From positions 35,187 to 99,186 of the forward strand of contig JAFYNZ010000022.1 of assembly GCA_017547845.1 (NCBI GenBank): 64,000 bases of DNA. The letters are read 5' to 3'. Positions 27,901 to 34,309 of the stretch are shown here, in pieces. The translations under genes and the position numbers were made by a program. How positions within the stretch are numbered: the stretch's first letter is position 1; each line of letters begins with the position of its first letter. Under the pieces are notes generated by a model, which saw nothing but the letters and a program-made list of their open reading frames with translations, was not told the origin of the DNA and did no database searches. The stretch is from Muribaculaceae bacterium. Lineage in GTDB: Bacteria > Bacteroidota > Bacteroidia > Bacteroidales > Muribaculaceae.

Positions 27901-29450
27901 TCCTTATTAATATATAGACAACCTTCGGCATTAATAGAGATATTGTCGTCATCAAGATTAAGAGCACCTGAAATCAACTTGTCGACCTTCTCAACATCTG
28001 CTACGATATTCTTATAGGTATATCCTTTATATACAAGATGAGAGATCTCCAAGCTCGCACTACCTTCTATATTCTTGCGTCTTAGCGTCAAATTGACGTC
28101 GCTATTGAAAGACACACTTCCGAGATCAGCAACATTCATTATCTTGCCTATCTCTAAATTCTCTGCAGCAATATTGCCATGCAGATGATGTGAGACTTTA
28201 TTACGATTTGAGTAGTCTGCGCTGACATCAATGTTGCCGACATTTGTTCCGACAGAAAGTTCGATATTAGCATTAGATAAACTTCCTTGTGCAACACCTT
28301 TCACAGATAAATGAGTGAGATTTGCAACTTGCTTCCGTACTGCCGGAGAAACGTTGGCGAAGGTCGTAAGATGATGCAAAAGCTCTTTGGTCGATAGGTC
28401 AATTTCAGAGACATTAAACGTCAACTCTTCTACATTGTTGATCTCATTGACTTCTGCAACCAGCTGCAGACTTGTGTTTTGCGAATCAGATGTCAATGTC
28501 AGATTTCTGACATCGATATTCTCAAGATTTGTCCACACATTTGCTTTCAAGAAATATGTGTCATCAATGTTTCTCAAAGGGCCGAAGAATGAAACAAAAT
28601 CTGATGGCGACAACTTGCTATTGATTAGTTCGAGAGTTACGCCTTCGCTCTTTATAGCTTGATTGATTTGCTTCAAACTCCTGATATTGAGCGTGATATC
28701 ATTTGGGTGTATCTCAGACTGTGGCAAAAGAATATATAAATCTTTGGCTGAAATACAGTCGTTTGTTATGCGAAAACGTCCCTTGAGTGATTTAAGGTTA
28801 AAGCCTGATTTCTCCACAAATGAGATTCTGCGAATGTCGATATCAAAGTTTTCGTTGGCCAGTTTAGGCAACGAAACATCGCAACGCAAATTCTCTATCT
28901 GAATATGGTTGGCATCAAACTTTTCGGAGTCTTCATGACGTGGTTGCCAAAGTTTATCAAACGAAACTCGAGATTTGCGTAAGACCACACTTTGAATTGA
29001 TAGGTCAAATTTTGTAGGTGGTTTATTTGGATCTTTGGGCTTAAGTGCATCAATCAGAAATTGGAGATTTAGGGGTGCACCTTGCTCCTTTTGTGTGATT
29101 TTAGCATCAAGACCAATGATTTCGGCATATGACACGATAATCTCGCCCTTGGATAATAGAGCCCACAAGTTGATTCCTGCTCCAAGCTTATCTATATTGA
29201 TTAGTTCTTTGCGATCTTGATCCTTAATCTCTACATTCTGAAGCACCACTTGATTGAATGGTGCAATTGACAGTTGCTCTACAGAAATCTGAGTGTTCAG
29301 AAATTTAGACAACTCAGTCTGAGCAATTTCTTTTACAGAATTTTGAACAAATGGGAGTGATATTGCGATATACAATATGAGATATAGGCCGACAATGGTT
29401 AGAATGACGGCAACCACAACATTTCGTATTATGGTGTAAAATTTTCTCAT
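24906..29450 (-). CDS. tamB: Translocation/assembly module protein TamB
   Basis: A very long (1514 residues) envelope protein of the AsmA/TamB superfamily. An N-terminal signal anchor (about 9-30) is followed by repeating beta-strands forming the elongated lipid-conducting groove. The conserved C-terminal TamB domain (formerly DUF490) covers roughly the last 430 residues. The family is thought to carry phospholipid between the membranes or assist outer-membrane protein assembly. The frame opens at 29498, but the start at 29450 fits the signal anchor and the promoter element at 29466-29473. No tamA-type barrel gene is adjacent. The C-terminus has a charged tail rich in Lys, Glu and Ser. Confidence 0.9.
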   Translation of the reverse strand: MRKFYTIIRNVVVAVILTIVGLYLILYIAISLPFVQNSVKEIAQTELSKFLNTQISVEQLSIAPFNQVVLQNVEIKDQDRKELINIDKLGAGINLWALLSKGEIIVSYAEIIGLDAKITQKEQGAPLNLQFLIDALKPKDPNKPPTKFDLSIQSVVLRKSRVSFDKLWQPRHEDSEKFDANHIQIENLRCDVSLPKLANENFDIDIRRISFVEKSGFNLKSLKGRFRITNDCISAKDLYILLPQSEIHPNDITLNIRSLKQINQAIKSEGVTLELINSKLSPSDFVSFFGPLRNIDDTYFLKANVWTNLENIDVRNLTLTSDSQNTSLQLVAEVNEINNVEELTFNVSEIDLSTKELLHHLTTFANVSPAVRKQVANLTHLSVKGVAQGSLSNANIELSVGTNVGNIDVSADYSNRNKVSHHLHGNIAAENLEIGKIMNVADLGSVSFNSDVNLTLRRKNIEGSASLEISHLVYKGYTYKNIVADVEKVDKLISGALNLDDDNISINAEGCLYINKEESEVNLRVDMPTLDLNALNLWNKYPDYKFSASVDANFMGNRLDNTTGYLQLSDMSFVNSQSHGIRYDNLLIQTDNSFPQSIDITGDIISGHIEGQYDIAKLPKSLINILSKALPSVFDNVANQELTQSQNFVYNITLHEDNQLADFFKLPVRMVGDIAINGFYNDYDGRAELVVDVPYLQQGKDKLIQGSNLSFQIDSNSNNCNLGLSTVLPGKNGDITLMLNSSAANDIVDTDVSWSFDRAKAFRGKVSLSSALSRDEATKKIGIDVNIKPTIFEINDTVWHIAPSNITFKNQELQVDNVKVWRDQQFVTISGKASKDESDVITIDLKNMDLDYVFETLKINHVNFGGRATGKLYAKNLFSGAPYAFTDSLKVNRLTYNKALLGDALLKSKWLNDEKRVVIQADIRDGKRGHTTMDGGLWLGKDSLSFAFNAEYLNVKFLKPFMSAFTSDIEGRATGYAKLYGTFKDIDLIGKIYADTLRMKVDYTNTYYTCSDTVTIVPGRIELKDITLRDCEGHTALLNGWVSHRYFHEAHFDFKVSEVDNLLAYDTNEMINPDWYGKVYGSGSCRIHGQPGIVNIRVDMTTSPKSKFTFVLNDAAVAEDYKFLTFSDKEKEKREQERQAEIESTIPDALKRFQKKVQQQNEVRPSKFNLELFITATPQAEMVIVMDPVGGDRIRAFGKGNINLGYGSDNGLFMSGTYELEKGSYNFTLQDIIRKDFVIRPNSTISFNGDPFEANLDIAAVYRVNTNLSDLDKSFSYDRDLNSTNVPVEAVLNVSGEMKSPSISFDVDLPTVSQDVVRKVKSIISTDDMMNRQIIYLLALNRFYTPEYMGASGNNNELASVASSTVSAQLSNMLGQLSDNWSFSPYFRTDKGDFSDMEVDLALSSSLLNNRLLLNGNFGYRDRTTSSTTFVGDFDIEYLLNRPGTIRLKAYNHFNDQNYYLKSALTTQGIGVIFKYDFDEWFAFLRKKEKSNNEAKSDSVPSDTIKTIQPDEAK

Positions 29451-29465
29451 TTTTCTTTCGCATTG

Positions 29466-29517
29466 CAAAATTAATAAAATTATTACTTTGCAAAGCAAAA
29501 TCTAATGATTATCTTTG
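29466..29517. promoter_or_regulatory. Divergent promoters of tamB and tsaD sharing a palindrome
   Basis: For tsaD (+): TTTG at 29487-29490, exactly 19 bases, then TATCTTTG at 29510-29517. For tamB (-): TAATTTTG read from 29473 to 29466, with TTTG (29494-29491) upstream at 17 bases. The two upstream elements form one palindrome, CTTTGCAAAG (29486-29495). The tsaD leader is about 15 bases. Confidence 0.6.
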
Positions 29518-29538
29518 CAAATAATTCTAAGAATTGAG

Positions 29539-30555
29539 ATGAATTCAGTAATATTAGGCATAGAATCCTCTTGTGACGACACTTCGGCAGCTGTGATTGT
29601 CGATGGAGTGTTGCGTAGCAACGTGATTGCAAGTCAGAAAGTGCACGAGGCCTATGGTGGCGTTGTGCCTGAACTTGCATCAAGAGCTCATCAGCAAAAT
29701 ATTGTGCCGGTGGTCAGTGAAGCTTTGAGACAAGCCAACGTAAAACCATCGGAATTATCAGCCATTGCGTTTACGCGTGGACCAGGTCTTCTTGGCTCGC
29801 TATTGGTAGGTGTCTCATTCGCAAAAGGTATGGCTATCGGTCTAAATAAACCTATAGTAGACGTGAACCACCTACATGCACATGTGCTTTCGCATTTTAT
29901 TAAGAAAGAAGAGAGCGATGAAGTGCCTGAGTTTCCATTTATGTGTCTGTTGATCTCCGGTGGCAACTCTCAAATCATTTTGGTCAAGGACTATAATGAC
30001 ATGACAATCCTTGGTCAGACTATAGATGACGCAGCAGGAGAAGCATTCGACAAGTGTGCTAAGGTGATGGGACTCCCCTATCCCGGTGGTCCACACATCG
30101 ACCGTTTGGCACAGACAGGCGACGCTAAGAGATTTAAGTTCAGCAAGCCAAATATTCCCGGTTATGACTATTCATTCAGTGGTTTGAAGACTTCTTTCTT
30201 GTATACTCTTAGAGATGCAAAGAAAGAAAACCCTAATTTCGTTGAAGAAAATATTAATGACTTGGCGGCTTCACTACAAAAGACTATAATCGACATTCTG
30301 ATTAAGAAACTTGATTTGGCAGTGAAGGACTATCCTGTCAAGCATGTAGCTATCGGTGGCGGGGTTTCGGCCAATTCCGGAGTTAGAGATGCGATAAGCG
30401 AATTTTGCAAAAAACGCAATATTAAGGCATGGATACCTGAACGCTCTTTTACAACAGACAATGCTGCGATGGTAGCAATTGCCGGATATTTCAAATATAA
30501 AGACAATCAATTCTGCTCGTTGGACCTCCCTCCATATGCAAGAGTAGAAGTTTAA
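29539..30555 (+). CDS. tsaD: tRNA threonylcarbamoyladenosine synthase subunit TsaD
   Basis: Catalytic subunit that places threonylcarbamoyl on A37 of ANN-decoding tRNAs; 338 residues of the ASKHA/Kae1 fold. It shows the N-terminal GIESSCDDTSAAV, the metal-binding HLHAH motif near residue 110, and the nucleotide-binding GGGVSANSGVR near 270. The frame opens eight codons earlier (29515), but the start at 29539 gives the family N-terminus and lies just behind the predicted transcription start. It is followed by the CinA-like gene after 18 bases. Partners TsaB and TsaE are not in this window. Confidence 0.96.
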   Translation: MNSVILGIESSCDDTSAAVIVDGVLRSNVIASQKVHEAYGGVVPELASRAHQQNIVPVVSEALRQANVKPSELSAIAFTRGPGLLGSLLVGVSFAKGMAIGLNKPIVDVNHLHAHVLSHFIKKEESDEVPEFPFMCLLISGGNSQIILVKDYNDMTILGQTIDDAAGEAFDKCAKVMGLPYPGGPHIDRLAQTGDAKRFKFSKPNIPGYDYSFSGLKTSFLYTLRDAKKENPNFVEENINDLAASLQKTIIDILIKKLDLAVKDYPVKHVAIGGGVSANSGVRDAISEFCKKRNIKAWIPERSFTTDNAAMVAIAGYFKYKDNQFCSLDLPPYARVEV

Positions 30556-30573
30556 TATTAAATACAACCAAAT

Positions 30574-31347
30574 ATGGCAGACCAAATTCAACAACAGCAA
30601 TACTCTGAAACAAGATACCTTATTATATATGGCTACACTCGTAGCGAATTAAGTAAGGTGTTAATGCGATTTGAGGCTCTTCTACCTCAAAACATTTCGA
30701 TGAGTTTGAATTGCAAGCAAGAATTTGCCAAGATTACGCTCAGCGGTACGGACAAAAGTTTAGAGCTATTGCGATTTACACTCAATAAACTCCAGCGCAC
30801 TATTGCCGAACTTTTTAGAGAGGAAGTGCTCGCATTAGAAGACTTGACGATTTCAGAAATTCTCGGACGAAAACTTCTTGAGAATGAATTGACAGTGTCT
30901 GCTGCCGAAAGTTGCACGGGAGGAAATGTTGCACATCGCATCACGCAACAATCCGGTAGCTCTGCCTATTTTTTGGGTAGCATCGTAAGCTATGCCAATG
31001 ATGTCAAAGCAAATGTCTTGAACGTAAAGAGATCGGATTTGGACAACTATGGCGCTGTGAGTCAAGAGGTAGTCGAATCTATGGCTAAAGGCGTGGCCGA
31101 CTTGATGCACACAGATTGTGCTATCGCTACGTCAGGCATTGCAGGACCTGATGGTGGCACGACCTACAAGCCGGTGGGCACGGTGTGGATGGCTGTTAAA
31201 TGCGGTAATACCGTGATAAGCGATTGTAAACACTTCAAGGGTAAACGCAACGATGTAATCGAAGCAGCTACCAACCATAGCATGGTAATGCTCATCAAAT
31301 ATCTTCGTGATAACTTCGCTCTTGAAGAAGACTTGACCGATGAATAA
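30574..31347 (+). CDS. CinA-type nicotinamide-nucleotide amidohydrolase lacking the N-terminal domain
   Basis: A 257-residue protein. The C-terminal 160 residues are a CinA/PncC amidohydrolase domain with the typical motifs SAAESCTGG (residues about 107-115) and TSGIAGPDGGT (about 186-196). This enzyme converts NMN to nicotinate mononucleotide in pyridine-nucleotide recycling. The first 85 or so residues resemble the middle (KH-like) domain of long CinA proteins. The MoCF-like nucleotide-binding domain that starts full CinA is absent, and there is no sign of a frameshift upstream. It is thus intermediate between long CinA and stand-alone PncC, and forms an operon with tsaD. Confidence 0.85.
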   Translation: MADQIQQQQYSETRYLIIYGYTRSELSKVLMRFEALLPQNISMSLNCKQEFAKITLSGTDKSLELLRFTLNKLQRTIAELFREEVLALEDLTISEILGRKLLENELTVSAAESCTGGNVAHRITQQSGSSAYFLGSIVSYANDVKANVLNVKRSDLDNYGAVSQEVVESMAKGVADLMHTDCAIATSGIAGPDGGTTYKPVGTVWMAVKCGNTVISDCKHFKGKRNDVIEAATNHSMVMLIKYLRDNFALEEDLTDE

Positions 31348-31452
31348 ACTCCGCAGATGGTCGACAATTAGCTAAACAGTGGCAAATTGAGACCATAACA
31401 CTGAGTTTTTACATAAAAAAGCAAACTGCATAAAATATTTTTATCAGTGATT

Positions 31453-31483
31453 ATTGATATTTGAAAAATTTTGTGTAAATTTG
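31453..31483 (+). promoter_or_regulatory. Promoter of the tmRNA gene
   Basis: ATTG (31453-31456), 19 bases, then TAAATTTG (31476-31483). Transcription would begin about 30 bases before the mature 5' end of tmRNA. Confidence 0.65.
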
Positions 31484-31519
31484 CACCCACTTTTCCAACT
31501 CTGTGTGGGAATTAGTCAT

Positions 31520-31919
31520 GGGGATGACTGGTTTTGACAGCGTGTAGAGGTGGTAAGTAAGCATGCAGAGCTATGATGTCTACGCTCTATAATCACCAGG
31601 CATCGACCTATAAATGGCGAAACTAACACTTACGCTCTCGCTGCTTAATCTGAAGCATAGTAGGATTGCTTAATTTCTGCCACAGTGGTAGAAACGAGAC
31701 ATCACCCGATTGCCCCGTCCCGAGACGTTTCGATAAGGTGGTGCTAAAAAATTCGGGAATTGGATTCGCAGAGCCTCGATGTGAGTCTGAAATTTAGAGG
31801 ATAAGGTGGTAATTGGTAGTCGTGAGCCTGTTGTCACTCGAAAATCAAGTCAATGACTAAGCATGTAGAAAGCTTATTAGTTCCACGTTTGGACGAGGGT
31901 TCAAACCCCTCCATCTCCA
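31520..31919 (+). ncRNA. ssrA: tmRNA (ssrA)
   Basis: Transfer-messenger RNA of about 400 bases. The 5' end GGGGATGACTGGTTTTGACAG pairs its first seven bases with CATCTCC (31912-31918) to form the tRNA-like acceptor stem. The T arm is GGGTTCAAACCCC-like, just before it. The resume frame at 31616-31648 reads Gly-Glu-Thr-Asn-Thr-Tyr-Ala-Leu-Ala-Ala then TAA, so rescued peptides end in the degradation signal YALAA after the charged alanine. The bases after the discriminator A31919 are CAA, so CCA is not encoded and must be added. Exact mature ends are inferred from pairing. Confidence 0.95.
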
Positions 31920-31924
31920 CAAAG

Positions 31925-31968
31925 CGAGGTAGACACTAATCAAAGTGTTGACCTCGTTTTCTTTTTTT
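31925..31968 (+). terminator. Intrinsic terminator of tmRNA
   Basis: CGAGGT..ACACT pairs with AGTGT..ACCTCG (31925-31956) with a two-base internal mismatch, followed by TTTTCTTTTTTT. Confidence 0.85.
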
Positions 31969-32024
31969 GGTGCACCATATTCCCGTCATCTGAATTGATC
32001 GACATGATTAATGTAGTCAAAGAT

Positions 32025-32056
32025 TAAGGGCAGATTCTCGGAGGAGTCTGCCCTTA
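32025..32056 (-). terminator. Hairpin after the M3 peptidase gene
   Basis: TAAGGGCAGA (32025-32034) pairs perfectly with TCTGCCCTTA (32047-32056), followed on the minus strand by ATCTTTGAC. Confidence 0.65.
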
Positions 32057-32082
32057 AATTGTGTATTATCAATTGGATTGAT

Positions 32083-34224
32083 TTACTTCTTAATACCATC
32101 ACGTACAAGGAGAGCATCGATTGATGCAGGCTTGCCGCGGAAGTCTTCATAAAGTTTTTGTGGTTCTACTGTACCACCGCTTTGGAGGATGATGAGATAC
32201 TTTTCAGCAGTCTTCTTGTCATAGATGTTGCCTGTTTCCAAGAATGCTGCGAAAGCATCAGCGTCGAGCATTTCAGCCCACTTATAGCCATAGTAGCCCG
32301 CTGCATAACCACCTGAGAAGATGTGACCGAAAGAAGGAGCCATAATAGTGCCTTCTACTGCAGGGAACATTGCAGTCTTAGCTTGTGCGTTTCTTTCGAA
32401 AGCAGCTACATCTTGAGATGCACGAAGTGGATTTTCGATTGTGTGGAATGCCATATCGAGGTAACCGAAGCTCAACTGACGGATACATGCATAAGCTGCA
32501 CCATATTGGCTTGCAGTGACAAATTTGTCGATAAGATCTTGTGGCATCTTCTTGCCTGTCTTGTAGTGCTTAGCAAAGCTATCGAGGAACTTCTTCTGAG
32601 TCAAGTAGTTTTCATTGAATTGTGAAGGAAGCTCAACGAAGTCACGACGTACGTTTGTACCAGCCAATGCTTTGTACTTAGTGTTAGCAGAAAGACCGTG
32701 GAGAGCGTGACCAAATTCGTGGAGGAATGTTTCCACTTCGTATGGAGTCAGCAATGCTGGTTCGTTGCCTGTTGGCTTAGAGAAGTTCATTACGATTGTG
32801 ATCAATGGAATTACGCGTGTGCCATCGTCTTCGCGATATTCGCCACGGAATTCAGTCATCCATGCACCAGGAGCCTTACCTGGACGATAGAAGAAGTCTG
32901 TGTAAAGAACACCGATCATGTTGCCCTTAGCATCAGTCACGTCGTAAGCCTTAGCATCCTTGTGATATGTAGGGATAGCCTTGTTTTCCTTAAACTTATA
33001 ACCAAACAACTTAGTAGCCAAACCGAATACACCAGCAACAGTGTTGTCGATTTCAAAGTAAGGACGCATCACTTCGTCATTGAATGCGTACTTGTCGCCC
33101 TTAAGTTTTTCTGACCAATAGCTGTAGTCCCAAGCTTCAAGTTTGAAGTTTTCACCTTCTGTCTGACGAGCATAAGCTTCGATTTCAGCAAGTTCTGCCT
33201 CCATTGCAGGGAAATATGCTTCGCGCATTTCGTCGAGCATGTTGTAAACATTTTGTGGATTCTTTGACATGCGACGTTCGAGAGCATATTCAGCATAGTT
33301 AGCCTTGCCAAACATATTAGCCAATTCGAGGCGAATATTAGCCATATCCTTGAGGATTTGAGTATTGTCGAATGCACCGCCTACGTTACGAGTATTGTAG
33401 AGCATGTACATCTTACGACGCAATTCGCGGTCTGGCATATACTTCATGAATGGGCTGTAGCTTGGGGCAAATACTGTAAAGAGGTAAGAACCATCATCAG
33501 CCTTACCTTCTGCTTCGAGAGTAGCCTTTGCTTCTTCACGAGCAGCATCGATAGCTGTCTGAGGCATACCTTGAACTTGAGTAGCGTTCAACCATAAACG
33601 ACGAGATGGGTTCTTCATATCGTTAGTAAGGTTTTGGCTGAATCTTACAGAGAGGTCGCTCATTTCAGCTGTCAATTGACGATATCTTTCTCTTTGCTTG
33701 CCTTCGAGCATTGCACCAGAATTTACGAAATCAAGGTACATCTCTTCGAGAAGGCGAAGATCTTCACCATCGAGATCAGTAAGAGAATCCTTTTGATCGT
33801 ATACAGCCTTTACGCGCTTCCAAAGACCTTCATTGAGGTTGATGTTTGTCATGTGCTCGGTAATCATAGGAGTTGTCTTAGAGACAAGTTCCATCAATTC
33901 TGGGTCACCACAGCTGTGTTCAAGGTTGCCCAACACCAATGAAGCATCATAAAGAAGGCTACCACTGCGTTCAAACGCTACGATAGTGTTCTTAAATGTT
34001 GGAGCTTCCGGATTGTTAACGATAGCGTCAACCTCTTGGTTGTGGCGCTTGATACCTTCAATGATAGCTTCTTCATAATCACCAATTTGGATTTTGTCGA
34101 AGGCGATAGCTGCGTGAGGAGCAGTCGAAGTCTCAAAGAAAGGATTTGTTCTTGCCGAAGCATCTTCTACATGCGATGTCATAATTGATAACGCTGTTAA
34201 TGTTCCTACTAAAATTTTTTTCAT
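32083..34224 (-). CDS. dcp: M3 family zinc peptidase (peptidyl-dipeptidase Dcp-like)
   Basis: A 713-residue metallopeptidase of the thimet/oligopeptidase group. The zinc-binding motif HEFGH begins at H502 within FLHEFGHALHG, and the third ligand would be the glutamate about 25-29 residues on. An N-terminal signal peptide (about 1-24, with a cleavable ASA) indicates a periplasmic location, consistent with peptide degradation. Length and motif context fit the Dcp branch, which removes C-terminal dipeptides. It lies 85 bases downstream of the M16 peptidase gene on the same strand, separated by a hairpin, so two envelope peptidases may share regulation. Confidence 0.9.
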   Translation of the reverse strand: MKKILVGTLTALSIMTSHVEDASARTNPFFETSTAPHAAIAFDKIQIGDYEEAIIEGIKRHNQEVDAIVNNPEAPTFKNTIVAFERSGSLLYDASLVLGNLEHSCGDPELMELVSKTTPMITEHMTNINLNEGLWKRVKAVYDQKDSLTDLDGEDLRLLEEMYLDFVNSGAMLEGKQRERYRQLTAEMSDLSVRFSQNLTNDMKNPSRRLWLNATQVQGMPQTAIDAAREEAKATLEAEGKADDGSYLFTVFAPSYSPFMKYMPDRELRRKMYMLYNTRNVGGAFDNTQILKDMANIRLELANMFGKANYAEYALERRMSKNPQNVYNMLDEMREAYFPAMEAELAEIEAYARQTEGENFKLEAWDYSYWSEKLKGDKYAFNDEVMRPYFEIDNTVAGVFGLATKLFGYKFKENKAIPTYHKDAKAYDVTDAKGNMIGVLYTDFFYRPGKAPGAWMTEFRGEYREDDGTRVIPLITIVMNFSKPTGNEPALLTPYEVETFLHEFGHALHGLSANTKYKALAGTNVRRDFVELPSQFNENYLTQKKFLDSFAKHYKTGKKMPQDLIDKFVTASQYGAAYACIRQLSFGYLDMAFHTIENPLRASQDVAAFERNAQAKTAMFPAVEGTIMAPSFGHIFSGGYAAGYYGYKWAEMLDADAFAAFLETGNIYDKKTAEKYLIILQSGGTVEPQKLYEDFRGKPASIDALLVRDGIKK

Positions 34225-34258
34225 CTATCTAAATATTAAGTTAATTATAATTTTGTGA

Positions 34259-34291
34259 ATATGGGGAGCACTCGTATGAGACTCCCCATAT
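34259..34291 (-). terminator. Hairpin between the two peptidase genes
   Basis: ATATGGGGAG (34259-34268) pairs perfectly with CTCCCCATAT (34282-34291). The following bases are only moderately T-rich, so partial read-through into the M3 peptidase gene is possible. Confidence 0.55.
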
Positions 34292-34309
34292 AGATATCAG
34301 AAAAGTTTA

